A stretch of 52,886 bases of DNA from Chitinophagaceae bacterium (GCA_020847395.1 JADLCD010000072.1:1-52886); one strand, 5' to 3'; positions 35,044-43,988 are shown, numbered from the stretch's first letter. A program made the numbers and translations. The notes: generated by a model from the letters alone, not told the origin.

Positions 35044-36498
35044 TTACTTCTTTATTTGCTTTGTTTTTTTGGTAGTGGCGGCTCCTGATTTTACGTAAAG
35101 ATCAGCAGTAACTTTTCCACCGGAAAGTTTAATATTTTTAATGGACACCTTAGTATCTAATGCGCCATAACTTTTACTATTTGGCTTTGAAGAGCGGCTG
35201 AATGTTTTCTTTTTTGATGTACCGGGCCAAACATCACCTGCATCACCACCATTTGTACCTTTTTCCAGTTGCTGTTTACCATCTGCCTGTAAAAGCGCTA
35301 CTTTATAATGTTGTTCATTGCTGTTATCTTCTACTGAATCATCTATATGATATATAAGCAAACCTTCCGCAGGAATATATTTATCATAATTTTTTTTCAT
35401 TCTATGCTCTGCAAGAAAATATTCATTGCCTGGTCCTCCATCTTTCCATAGCCTGTATACTTTTTTTCCTTTCTTAACATCATCTATAACCACAGCTTTA
35501 CTATTTGAGCCCTGGTTAATAGTGGTTACCCAGTTTTGCTGCACCTTGCACCATGCGCAGGGATGCGCAGGTGTAAGCCCGTTATTATTCCAGCTTCCTC
35601 CTGCCATAAGGCACCAGTTTCCAACACCCTCACTGGTGTAATCAATATCATATAAATCGGGGAAGCCAAAAAGCAGGTGACCAAGTTCATGTGCACATAC
35701 GCCCAGTTCACAATCTTCCGGCACGGTAAGGTACGCATATATATGAGTGCCGTCAGCATTGTATACATCGGGCAATACCCATTTATGACTCCAGATATCA
35801 TTAGCGCTACCTGTAACTTCGGCTCCGGGGCCGGCATGTATCACAACAAATGCATCCACATATCCATCGTTATCATTATCATACGTGCTAAAATTTATTT
35901 TGGAATTTGCGGCTTTAGCTGCATCCTGTGCCAGCGTGCGGGCATTTGGTGTAGCGTTGCCTGTGCCGCTATCGCCGTGTGCATATTCACTTAATTTCTT
36001 TGGCATTCTGTAAGGCCCAACTACCTGCCCGGTAATAGATACCAGTCCGTTGGTAACTTCTTTATAATATTCTTTTACACTGCCGGTTGCTATTACACCT
36101 TCACTAAAAAACAAATCTTCAAACCGCTTCTTAGTTTGCGTCATAGGCTTATCGCTGAAGTCAACCAGTATCACTGCAACTTTAAGTGTGCCTTGTAAAG
36201 GTGCCCTGGAAGCAGAGCGTGTGCGAATGGTATTTGCCGATGTACCTAAAGCAAACACGCTTCCGGGTTTTAATAAACCATCATTAAAGCCTAATCTTGA
36301 TTTGGCTAATGGCTTAATGAGATTGCTGAGCACTGAAGTTCCCAGGCTTCTTTTCACCTGCTTTAAGTCTGCCTTTAATTTCTTTTTTAACTCTGGGCTT
36401 GGTGCTATCATACACCGTTCTCCATCATTGCTTTGTGCAGCCGCATTAATAATGTTGATGTAGTTGCTTAATAATTCCGGCATTTGTTGCTTTTTCAT
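35044..36498 (-). CDS. M6-family metalloprotease without a visible signal peptide
   Basis: This 484-residue protein has the zinc site CAHELGHLLFGFPDLYD (HExxH at 270-274) and the M6 signature LKVAVILVDFSDKP (about 105-118). A probable Ca-binding DNDNDGYVDAF (208-218) and a C-terminal beta-rich part (about 420-475) complete it. M6 enzymes (immune inhibitor A type) are normally secreted. Here the N-terminus (MKKQQMPELLSNYINIINAA) has no hydrophobic stretch, and no T9SS sorting domain is seen at the C-terminus. It may be cytosolic, exported by another route, or have an unrecognised start. It is a single gene with both flanks open. Confidence 0.85.
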   Translation of the reverse strand: MKKQQMPELLSNYINIINAAAQSNDGERCMIAPSPELKKKLKADLKQVKRSLGTSVLSNLIKPLAKSRLGFNDGLLKPGSVFALGTSANTIRTRSASRAPLQGTLKVAVILVDFSDKPMTQTKKRFEDLFFSEGVIATGSVKEYYKEVTNGLVSITGQVVGPYRMPKKLSEYAHGDSGTGNATPNARTLAQDAAKAANSKINFSTYDNDNDGYVDAFVVIHAGPGAEVTGSANDIWSHKWVLPDVYNADGTHIYAYLTVPEDCELGVCAHELGHLLFGFPDLYDIDYTSEGVGNWCLMAGGSWNNNGLTPAHPCAWCKVQQNWVTTINQGSNSKAVVIDDVKKGKKVYRLWKDGGPGNEYFLAEHRMKKNYDKYIPAEGLLIYHIDDSVEDNSNEQHYKVALLQADGKQQLEKGTNGGDAGDVWPGTSKKKTFSRSSKPNSKSYGALDTKVSIKNIKLSGGKVTADLYVKSGAATTKKTKQIKK

Positions 36499-36716
36499 TC
36501 TGTATTATTTTAATAACTAACAATCAGGTTAAGGAATTGAGGGGAAGATTAAGTTACAAAGTGTACAGATGGTCAGGATAAATACGAGTGCTTTCAGAAT
36601 AATTAAATGTACTGTTTATAAGTGGTTATCGCAATACCCATTTAGTGTGACAGGCAAAACATTTTTCTTTTTAACTATTGTATAACCAAAGAGAGGATTT
36701 TGTAGTTAAAAAAGAA

Positions 36717-36737
36717 AAGGCTGCCTTCGGCAGCCCT
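36717..36737 (-). terminator. Intrinsic terminator of the DUF1080 operon
   Basis: GGCTGCC (36719-36725) and GGCAGCC (36729-36735) form a 7-bp stem with a 3-base loop. On the minus strand it is followed by TTTTCTTTTTT. It lies about 30 bases after the stop at 36764 and ends the minus-strand run that starts at 40339. Confidence 0.78.
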
Positions 36738-36763
36738 TCCATATTATTAGAAAACTATTTTGG

Positions 36764-37480
36764 TTACAGCTTCCTGATCTTAATATTTTTATACCATACT
36801 TCATTACCATGATCCTGCAGCACAATATGTCCCTGCTTTGCTTTTGCAAAGGCAGCCATATTTTTAAACTTGCTGCCCGCTACTAATGTATTCCATGCTT
36901 CATCTCCTATTGTAGTTGACACCACGTTAGCCCCATTCTGCCATAATTCCAGCTTGCCATTTTTAAGTTTAATGGTAATGCTGTTCCACTCACCGGCAGG
37001 TTTTACATTTTCGGGCTTGCTTGTAATAAGGTCATACAAATCGCCGGCACGGTGCTTAATAATTTTAGCATCGGGATGCCCGTTATTATCCAATACCTGC
37101 ATTTCAGGTCCTGTTAAATAAGAGCGTTCATATTCAGGGGATTCATTTACCAGGAAGATAACACCGCTATTGCCGTTTGGTGATATTTTCCAATCAAGTT
37201 TTAATTCAAAATCGCCGTATTCATCGGCGGTTGTTGCATCACCTCCGGCTTCTTCACCTTCGTGTTGCCCCAGGTGCAATGTGCCATCCTGAACATTCCA
37301 TGCTTCTCCTAATGCTGTTTTACCATAAGAGTGCCAGCCATTGGTGGTGGCGCCATCAAAAAGTAATTTCCATCCGGCTTTTTTTTCTGTGGCACTCAAT
37401 TCGTTGTCTTTTGTTTGAGCATTTACATTGCTTAATGCTAACACACTAAGTGCAAAACCGCTCAATATTATTTTTTTCAT
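36764..37480 (-). CDS. DUF1080 protein, probable 3-keto-glycoside hydrolase
   Basis: This 238-residue protein has a Sec signal (ILSGFALSVLALSNVNAQ) and a single concanavalin/LamG-like beta-sandwich. WKLLFDGATTNGWHSYGK, WNVQDGTLHL, DWKISPNGNSGVIFLVNESP and GPEMQVLDNNGHPDAK are DUF1080 marks. Studied members cleave 3-keto-disaccharides by elimination after the C3 hydroxyl is oxidised. The setting supports this: cytochrome c, a TIM-barrel protein and Gfo/Idh/MocA upstream, and the GMC dehydrogenase pair in the divergent arm. It is the last gene of its operon, ended by the hairpin at 36717-36737. Confidence 0.9.
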   Translation of the reverse strand: MKKIILSGFALSVLALSNVNAQTKDNELSATEKKAGWKLLFDGATTNGWHSYGKTALGEAWNVQDGTLHLGQHEGEEAGGDATTADEYGDFELKLDWKISPNGNSGVIFLVNESPEYERSYLTGPEMQVLDNNGHPDAKIIKHRAGDLYDLITSKPENVKPAGEWNSITIKLKNGKLELWQNGANVVSTTIGDEAWNTLVAGSKFKNMAAFAKAKQGHIVLQDHGNEVWYKNIKIRKL

Positions 37481-37486
37481 GCTGTT

Positions 37487-37924
37487 TTATTTGATTGTAA
37501 GAATATATTTTACCATTGCTTCGCAATCTTCCTCAGATAAAGCCGGGTGAGGTGCCATTGGTATTTCTCCCCAAACACCAGATCCGCCATCCTTTATTTT
37601 TTTTGCAAGCTTTGGGATGTCTTTTTCCTTATATTTTTTTGCAACTTCTGCATATGCCGGCCCAACCAGTTTTGTTTTTTCCTGGTGGCATGCAAGGCAA
37701 TCAGCGCCCGCAATTAACGCTTTACCATCTTTTACAGGAGGTGGTGGCGGGGTAGCTACAGTTACTGCGCCGGTTGCTGTATCAACCACAAAAGCTTTTT
37801 TAGCTTTAGCTGCGCCAATCTGCGGGTTAACGCTTTCACTTATAGGTTTCTTAGGTTCTGAAGGATTACTTCCACATGCATAACATAATGCTGCTAAAAT
37901 CAAGGCCGATGAAATTTTCTTCAT
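37487..37924 (-). CDS. Mono-heme c-type cytochrome lipoprotein
   Basis: This 145-residue protein has a lipoprotein signal ending LCYAC (Cys17), a Pro-rich linker (about 55-65), and one heme site CLACH (76-80) with Met123 in GEIPMAPHPALS as the sixth ligand. It is a class I cytochrome. It overlaps none of its neighbours and sits 6 bases upstream of the DUF1080 gene. In this cluster it is the natural electron acceptor for the GMC dehydrogenase encoded on the other arm, as cytochromes are for gluconate and glucoside-3 dehydrogenases. Confidence 0.9.
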   Translation of the reverse strand: MKKISSALILAALCYACGSNPSEPKKPISESVNPQIGAAKAKKAFVVDTATGAVTVATPPPPPVKDGKALIAGADCLACHQEKTKLVGPAYAEVAKKYKEKDIPKLAKKIKDGGSGVWGEIPMAPHPALSEEDCEAMVKYILTIK

Positions 37925-37989
37925 TACTTACTTTATTTAAATTTGTCATACTAATGTCAAAAAAACGGCCATAAATATCCGAAGAAAAA

Positions 37990-39045
37990 CTACTCAAGTC
38001 CCAAAACCTTGCGATTAAATTTTTCATCGCTGCCGGTTCCGGCAAAATCATCAAAGGCATGTTCTGTAACCCGGATGATATGATTTTTAATAAATGGCGC
38101 TCCTTCTGCCGCTCCCTGTTCCGGATGTTTAATGGCACACTCCCATTCCAGCACAGCCCATCCTTTATAATCATATGCTGCCAGTTTACTGAAAATAGAT
38201 TTGAAGTCAACCTGCCCATCGCCCAATGAACGGAAACGACCTGCACGTTCTACCCAACCCTGGTAACCGCCATATACGCCTTGTTTACCGGTTGGGTTAA
38301 ACTCCGCGTCTTTTACATGAAACATGCGGATGCGCTCATGATAGTTGTCAATATAATCAAGATAGTTTAAGCATTGCAATACAAAATGGCTTGGATCATA
38401 TAACAGGCATGCCCGTGGATGATTATTCACTTTCTCCAAAAACATTTCATAGGTAATACCATCATGCAAATCTTCGCCGGGATGTATTTCGTAGCAGAGG
38501 TCAATACCCTGTGCATCAAATTCATTTAATATAGGTAACCAGCGTTTTGCCAATTCTGTAAAACCTGTTTCAACCAAGCCCGCAGGGCGTTGCGGCCAGG
38601 GATATACCGTATGCCATAATAATGCACCACTGAATGTGGCATGCGCATTCAAGCCAAGATTTTTAGATGCTTTGGCCGCATTTTTTAAATGCTGCACAGC
38701 CCATTCCGTACGCGCTTTGGGGTTATTATGATATTGAGCGGGAGCAAACCCATCAAACAATGCATCATAAGCCGGGTGAACCGCCACCAACTGGCCGATA
38801 ATATGAGAAGCAAGTTCTGTTATTTGTAATCCCGCTTCATTTACCACGCCCTTTATTTCATCGGCGTATGTTTTGCTTTCAGCAGCCTTATCTATATCAA
38901 TAATATTGGTAGCCCATGTAGGAATCTGCACACCCACATAACCCAAGCCTGCAGCCCATTCGCAAATAGATTTTAAACTATTAAAAGGTGCTTTATCACC
39001 TAAAAACTGGGCGAGGAAAATTCCAGGACCCTGGACATTTGTCAT
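37990..39045 (-). CDS. Sugar phosphate isomerase/epimerase-like TIM-barrel protein
   Basis: This 351-residue cytosolic protein is of the xylose isomerase-like TIM barrel family (AP endonuclease 2 type). CYEIHPGEDLHDG, CLLYDPSHFVLQ, RIRMFHVKDAEF and AVLEWECAIKHP carry the metal-binding Glu, Asp, His and Glu residues. Members act on keto-sugars as isomerases, epimerases or dehydratases. It lies between the Gfo/Idh/MocA gene and the cytochrome gene, and could act on 3-keto-glycosides or their products. No signal is seen, unlike the TIM-barrel protein at 40579. Confidence 0.88.
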   Translation of the reverse strand: MTNVQGPGIFLAQFLGDKAPFNSLKSICEWAAGLGYVGVQIPTWATNIIDIDKAAESKTYADEIKGVVNEAGLQITELASHIIGQLVAVHPAYDALFDGFAPAQYHNNPKARTEWAVQHLKNAAKASKNLGLNAHATFSGALLWHTVYPWPQRPAGLVETGFTELAKRWLPILNEFDAQGIDLCYEIHPGEDLHDGITYEMFLEKVNNHPRACLLYDPSHFVLQCLNYLDYIDNYHERIRMFHVKDAEFNPTGKQGVYGGYQGWVERAGRFRSLGDGQVDFKSIFSKLAAYDYKGWAVLEWECAIKHPEQGAAEGAPFIKNHIIRVTEHAFDDFAGTGSDEKFNRKVLGLE

Positions 39046-39088
39046 GACTATAAGATTTAAAGAAGATTATTAATGAGGTAGAGGGTTT

Positions 39089-39188
39089 AAGGTGGAAGGT
39101 GTAGGGGTTAAGAAATACAAATAAATTTCTTATTTGGTAGAGACGATGCATGCATCGTCTCTACACCCTACGCCTTATACCTTACACC
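39089..39188. repeat. Palindrome flanked by inverted AAGGTGGAAGGTGTAGGG arms
   Basis: The spacer between the two minus-strand genes contains a perfect 28-bp palindrome at 39137-39164 (GTAGAGACGATGCA and its complement). Left of it, 39089-39106 is the exact reverse complement of the 18-mer at 16843-16860. Right of it, 39165-39188 (ACCCTACGCCTTATACC...) is an imperfect complement of the left arm, about 19 of 23 matching. The whole spacer could therefore fold as one long cruciform or hairpin, and its right arm covers the stop codon of the Gfo/Idh/MocA gene. Confidence 0.85.
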
Positions 39189-40339
39189 GTAAATTCTGTC
39201 CATTTTTCATTGCTGGCACCGCTCTTTACTACATTATCAATAAACGCCATGCCTCTTATACCATCTGCCGCTGTTGGAAAATCCAGCATTTCAATGGTAG
39301 GCGTTGTGCCGTCTAATTTAGCAGAAAGCGTGAGCGCGAAATTGCGATAGATATTACCAAACGCTTCAAGATATCCCTCCGGGTGACCTGCCGGAACGCG
39401 GGTATTATGTTTAGCAAAATTGCCAAGATAACCGCTGCCTGTTCTGTATATCTCTGTTGGTTTATCAAGCCATTTCAGCAATAATGTATTGGGTTCCTGC
39501 TGCGCCCAGTCTAACCCACCTTTATCTCCATAAATTCTTATTCTGAGGGCATTTTCTTCTCCTGCTGCAATTTGTGAAGCGATAAGTACACCGGCGGCGC
39601 CGTTGTCAAATTTCAATAATACGTTTCCGTCATCATCCAGTGCACGACCAGGAACCATAATATTCAAATCGGCGCAGAGCTTTGTTATGCGTGAACCTGT
39701 AATATATTCTGCAAGATGTGCGGCATGTGTACCAATATCTCCCATGCAACCAGACTTACCTGATTTTGAAGGGTCTGTTCTCCATGCAGCCTGTGCATTA
39801 CCTTCTCTTTCGGTCATGCGGGTTAACCACCCCTGCGGATATTCCACGATTACTTTTTTTATTTTACCCAGCGCGCCGTCTTTCACCATTTGTCTTGCCT
39901 GCTTCACCATCGGGTAGCCGGAATAGGTGTGCGTTAATGCAAGAATAAGTCCTGTTTCTTCTACTTTTTTCTGTAGTTTTTTTGCTTCATCCAAAGTAAA
40001 AGTAATAGGCTTTTCCACTACCACATTAAAGCCATTGTCGAGCGCCATATATGCCGGATCAAAATGTACAAAGTTTGGCGTAACAATGGTTAAAAAATCC
40101 ATCCGCTCACCTTCAGGAAGCTTTGCCTCTGCTTTTATCATTTCCTGGTAAGTAGTATAGGTCCTGCTTTCCGGAAGAAATAATGATTTTGCAGAGTCTA
40201 TCGCGATATCCTTGTTGTGGCTCAACGCACCACAAGCTAATTCAATCAGGCCATCCATGTTGGCAGCAATACGATGAACGGCACCAATGAAGGCATCTTT
40301 ACCTCCACCTACCATTCCCATTTTTAATTTTCTGTTCAT
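39182..40339 (-). CDS. Cytosolic Gfo/Idh/MocA-family oxidoreductase
   Basis: This 385-residue protein has an N-terminal Rossmann domain (KLKMGMVGGGKDAFIGAVHR), the VVEKPITFTLDEA motif and the GKSGCMGDIGTHAAHLAEYITG substrate segment. It has no signal. It is a dehydrogenase/reductase of sugars or inositols that uses NAD(P). As the first gene of the minus arm it likely interconverts 3-keto and hydroxyl sugars after uptake. Its terminal stop overlaps the cruciform repeat at 39165-39188. A 239-base region separates it from the divergent arm. Confidence 0.92.
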   Translation of the reverse strand: MNRKLKMGMVGGGKDAFIGAVHRIAANMDGLIELACGALSHNKDIAIDSAKSLFLPESRTYTTYQEMIKAEAKLPEGERMDFLTIVTPNFVHFDPAYMALDNGFNVVVEKPITFTLDEAKKLQKKVEETGLILALTHTYSGYPMVKQARQMVKDGALGKIKKVIVEYPQGWLTRMTEREGNAQAAWRTDPSKSGKSGCMGDIGTHAAHLAEYITGSRITKLCADLNIMVPGRALDDDGNVLLKFDNGAAGVLIASQIAAGEENALRIRIYGDKGGLDWAQQEPNTLLLKWLDKPTEIYRTGSGYLGNFAKHNTRVPAGHPEGYLEAFGNIYRNFALTLSAKLDGTTPTIEMLDFPTAADGIRGMAFIDNVVKSGASNEKWTEFTV

Positions 40340-40578
40340 GAAAAAAATATTAACGTGATGAAAAATCAGAGAGGGATTAAAAATAAAACATTTACGTTTT
40401 ACAGCAATTTCTTTTATGTGAAATAATTTTTGTTTATATACACCATAAAATATTTTATAGATGAAAAATACTTTTATAACCTTATATTTTCATCTTAGCT
40501 AAAAAAATGTCTTTCTAACAATTAAAAAGAATTTTATTTATAAAACATTTCCTACCTTAACTGCCTGTTTATAAGATT

Positions 40579-41484
40579 ATGTCCACTTCATCATCTAATC
40601 CACGCAGGCGTGCCATAAAAAATATTATTGCCGGGTCTCTTGCCATAGGCGCCGCACCGGCATTTGCCGGTTCCATATCTTCCAAACGTGGGGAAGAAAG
40701 TAATTATAATATGAAAGGAAATATCAATCACTCCGTATGCCGCTGGTGTTATGGTAGCATACCGTTGGAAGAATTTTGCGCATCCGTAAAAAAAACAGGC
40801 ATCAATGCCATTGACCTTGTTGGGCCAAAAGATTGGCCTGTTTTGCAGAAGTATGGCATCTATTCTTCTATGTGCAATGGCGCTGAAATAAACCTGGAAG
40901 ATGGCTGGAATCATACGGAATTTCATCCGCAGTTAATAAAAAACTATAGTGAGATGATTCCGCTTGTTGCCAAAGCAGGTTACAAGCAGCTCATTTGCTT
41001 CAGCGGCAGCAGGCGGCAGCTTGATAATGAAACAGGTTGGAAAAATTGTGTGGATGGATTAAAACAGGTAATAGGTATTGCTGAAAAGCATAAAGTAACG
41101 CTTGTGATGGAGCTGCTCAACAGCAAAATTGATCATAAGGATTACCAATGCGACAGAACAGCATGGGGCGTGGAATTAGTCAAACGTTTAGGATCAGAAA
41201 ACTTTAAATTACTCTACGATATATATCACATGCAGATTGATGAAGGTGATGTGATAAGAACAATTAAAGAATATCATCCTTATATTTCTCACTATCATAC
41301 CGGCGGAGTTCCGGGCAGAAGAGAGATCAACGAAACACAGGAATTATATTATCCTGCCATAATGAAAGCAATAGTTGATCTTGGCTTTAAAGGATATGTA
41401 GCGCAGGAATTTATCCCTACACCTAAAGATGCTAAAGGACAGATTGCATCTTTAGCTGCAGCCGTAAAAATTTGTGATGTGTAA
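40579..41484 (+). CDS. Tat-exported hydroxypyruvate isomerase-like TIM-barrel protein
   Basis: This 301-residue protein has a twin-arginine-like leader (NPRRRAIKNIIAGSLAIGAAPAFA) and then the hydroxypyruvate isomerase-like TIM barrel: HSVCRWCYGSIPLEEFCASVKKTGINAIDLVGPKDW, VMELLNSKIDHKDYQCD, LLYDIYHMQIDEGDV and YHTGGVPGRREINE with metal-binding Glu, Asp and His. Secreted Tat-borne members of this group are not hydroxypyruvate enzymes in all likelihood; a role in keto-sugar isomerisation in the periplasm is suggested by its partners. It is the first gene of the plus arm, 60 bases ahead of the GMC gene. Confidence 0.85.
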   Translation: MSTSSSNPRRRAIKNIIAGSLAIGAAPAFAGSISSKRGEESNYNMKGNINHSVCRWCYGSIPLEEFCASVKKTGINAIDLVGPKDWPVLQKYGIYSSMCNGAEINLEDGWNHTEFHPQLIKNYSEMIPLVAKAGYKQLICFSGSRRQLDNETGWKNCVDGLKQVIGIAEKHKVTLVMELLNSKIDHKDYQCDRTAWGVELVKRLGSENFKLLYDIYHMQIDEGDVIRTIKEYHPYISHYHTGGVPGRREINETQELYYPAIMKAIVDLGFKGYVAQEFIPTPKDAKGQIASLAAAVKICDV

Positions 41485-41544
41485 AATTTTCTCAAAACCA
41501 TTTTTATTCATATAACCGGATTGCTAATTTGTAAACTATAATGT

Positions 41545-43320
41545 ATGCCAGATAACGTTTATGATGCCATTGTAATTGGATCAGGGATTAGTGGTGGTTG
41601 GGCCGCAAAAGAGCTGACCGAAAAAGGGTTAAAGGTGATAATGCTTGAGCGTGGCAGAAATATTGAGCACGTAAAAGATTATGTAAATGCCAATAAAGAC
41701 CCCTGGGATTTTCCTCACCGCGGCGGACGAACGGAGCAAATGATAAAGGACTATCCCGTATTGAAAAGAGATTACCCTCTTAACGAAACCAATCTCGATT
41801 ACTGGTGTAGCGATAAGGATAGCCCTTACACAGAAATCAAACGATTCGACTGGTTCCGCGGATATCATGTAGGCGGCCGTTCATTAATGTGGGGCAGGCA
41901 AAGCTATCGCTTAAGTGATTTGGATTTAGAAGCAAACGCAAAAGAAGGTATCGCCATTGATTGGCCGGTTCGCTATAAAGAAATTGCTCCATGGTATGAT
42001 CATGTTGAAAGATTTGCAGGCATCAGCGGATCAAAAGAAGGCTTACCGGAACTACCAGACGGTCAGTTTCTGCCACCAATGGAAATGACTTGTGTTGAAA
42101 AAGATGTTGCCGCCCGTATAAAAGAAAAGTTCGGCGGCAAAAGAAAAATGATTATCGGTCGCACGGCTAATATTACCGTTCCTTTTACCGACCAGGGCAG
42201 GCAAAATTGCCAGTTTCGTAATAAATGCTGGCTGGGCTGCCCGTATGGCGCATATTTCAGCACACAATCTTCCACATTGCCTGCTGCAATGAAAACGGGA
42301 AAGCTTACTGTTCGCCCGTGGAGCATTGTTACAAAAATTCTATACGATAAAGATAAAAAAAGGGCCACTGGAGTGGAAATACTCGATGGTGAAAACAATA
42401 AAACATATACATACACTGCAAAAATTATTTTCCTCAATGCATCTGCGCTTAACAGTGCATGGGTATTGATGAATTCTGCAACGGATATATGGCCTGACGG
42501 GCTTGGCAGCAGCAGTGGTGAATTAGGCCATAATGTTATGGACCATCACCTCGGCGTGGGCGCCAATGGAATGGTGGAAGGCTATGAAGATAAATATTAT
42601 TTTGGTCGCCGCGCCAATGGCATATACATTCCACGTTACAGGAATTTCTTTAGCGACAAGAGGGATTATCTCCGTGGCTTTGGCTACCAGGGCGGTGGAA
42701 GAAGGGGTAGTTACAACCGGAGTGCCGAAGAAATATCCATAGGTGCAGATTTGAAAAATGCGTTAGTTGAGCCAGGTGCATGGACAATGGATATAGGAGG
42801 ATTTGGCGAAACATTGCCTTATCACGAAAACAGGGTATATATAGATAAAAATACTTACGGTGATAAAATGGAGCAATTTAATGATCCCATTACAGGTAAG
42901 GATTTGGGTATGCGCCCTGTGCCGGATAAAAATGGTAAACAGCGCGTAGATAAGTGGGGATTACCTGTACTTGCCATGGATGTGGAGTATAAAGAAAATG
43001 AAAAGAAAATGCGCAAGGATATGTTGAATGACGCGATTGAAATGCTGGAAGCTGCAGGTGTAAAAAACGTGCAGGGCCGCGATGGTGATGGCACTTTAGG
43101 AAGGGGCATTCATGAAATGGGAACGGCACGCATGGGTCATGATCCTAAAACATCTGTACTGAATAAATTTAACCAGGTGTGGGATGCGCCAAATGTATTT
43201 GTAACAGACGGGGCATTCATGACTTCAGCAAGTTGTGTAAACCCATCACTTACCTATATGGCGTTTACGGCAAGAGCTGCAGACCATGCGGTGAGTGAGC
43301 TGAAAAAAGGTAATCTTTAA
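41545..43320 (+). CDS. GMC-family FAD oxidoreductase (glucoside/gluconate dehydrogenase type)
   Basis: This 591-residue flavoprotein has the FAD-binding start YDAIVIGSGISGGWAAKEL...VIMLERG (about 5-32) and the segments RSLMWGRQSYRLSDLD and NQCRNKCWLGCPYGAYFST-like cysteine-rich loop near residue 230. GMC C-terminal motifs are HEMGTARMGHDPKTS and ASCVNPSLTYMAFTARAADH. It matches the large subunit of membrane-bound gluconate, glucoside-3 and fructose dehydrogenases. It has no signal of its own; the next gene carries a Tat leader, so the pair may be exported together. It probably oxidises C3 of glycosides and hands electrons to the cytochrome encoded at 37487-37924. Confidence 0.93.
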   Translation: MPDNVYDAIVIGSGISGGWAAKELTEKGLKVIMLERGRNIEHVKDYVNANKDPWDFPHRGGRTEQMIKDYPVLKRDYPLNETNLDYWCSDKDSPYTEIKRFDWFRGYHVGGRSLMWGRQSYRLSDLDLEANAKEGIAIDWPVRYKEIAPWYDHVERFAGISGSKEGLPELPDGQFLPPMEMTCVEKDVAARIKEKFGGKRKMIIGRTANITVPFTDQGRQNCQFRNKCWLGCPYGAYFSTQSSTLPAAMKTGKLTVRPWSIVTKILYDKDKKRATGVEILDGENNKTYTYTAKIIFLNASALNSAWVLMNSATDIWPDGLGSSSGELGHNVMDHHLGVGANGMVEGYEDKYYFGRRANGIYIPRYRNFFSDKRDYLRGFGYQGGGRRGSYNRSAEEISIGADLKNALVEPGAWTMDIGGFGETLPYHENRVYIDKNTYGDKMEQFNDPITGKDLGMRPVPDKNGKQRVDKWGLPVLAMDVEYKENEKKMRKDMLNDAIEMLEAAGVKNVQGRDGDGTLGRGIHEMGTARMGHDPKTSVLNKFNQVWDAPNVFVTDGAFMTSASCVNPSLTYMAFTARAADHAVSELKKGNL

Positions 43321-43363
43321 TCCAGTATATAAATATTATTGACAATTCTAAAATTTGAATTAT

Positions 43364-43957
43364 ATGAACAGACGTGATGCCTTGTCGAGAGTAGCACTGA
43401 TACTTGGAGGAACAGTTGTAGGGGCCAACGCTTTTTTAGAAGGTTGCAAACCGGCTGATAAAAAAACCGGAGACGAAGCTAAAGACGGCAAACCCGTTGC
43501 TTTATTTGCAGCTACAGATTCGGCTTACCTTGATGAAATAGCTGAAACTATTATTCCTGCCACAGATACGCCCGGCGCCAAAGCTGCCAAGGTTGGTGCT
43601 TTTATGACGGTGATGGTAACAGACTGTTATCCTGAAGCGGATCAAAAAGTATTTACAGAAGGAATGAAAAAGCTGGACGAAGCCAGTAAGAAAAAGAGTG
43701 GCAAATTATTTATGGAAAGCAGCCCTGAAGAGCGCAAAGCTTTGCTGATAGAAATTGATAAAGAAGCCAAAGATTATATGGCTGCCAAAAAGAAAGATGA
43801 CCCGAAACACTATTTCAGAATGATGAAAGAGCTTACCCTGCTGGGTTATTTCACTTCTGAACCAGGAGCAACACAAGCATTGCGCTATGTTGCTGTTCCC
43901 GGCAAATATGAAGGCTGTATAGCTTACAAAAAAGGCGATAGAGCCTGGGCTACTTAG
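43364..43957 (+). CDS. Gluconate 2-dehydrogenase subunit 3-like Tat protein
   Basis: This 197-residue protein has a twin-arginine leader with a lipobox-like end (MNRRDALSRVALILGGTVV...EGCKP). A helical subunit-3 domain follows (AYLDEIAETIIPATDTPGAKAAKVG, YFRMMKELTLLGYFTSEPGATQALRYVAVPGKYEG). In characterised dehydrogenases this small subunit stabilises the GMC large subunit and lends it a Tat signal. The open frame begins at a TTG (43355); the ATG at 43364 is preferred. The gene is 43 bases after the GMC gene and the perfect terminator at 43989-44024 ends the arm. Confidence 0.93.
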   Translation: MNRRDALSRVALILGGTVVGANAFLEGCKPADKKTGDEAKDGKPVALFAATDSAYLDEIAETIIPATDTPGAKAAKVGAFMTVMVTDCYPEADQKVFTEGMKKLDEASKKKSGKLFMESSPEERKALLIEIDKEAKDYMAAKKKDDPKHYFRMMKELTLLGYFTSEPGATQALRYVAVPGKYEGCIAYKKGDRAWAT

Positions 43958-43988
43958 TAAATATTATTTGGAGCAGAAACTATTGTTG

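Noticed and set aside
36599-36763. Search for a tRNA or riboswitch in spacers near the DUF1080 operon
   Set aside because: Only the terminator hairpin is present; no cloverleaf or known aptamer pattern is seen.
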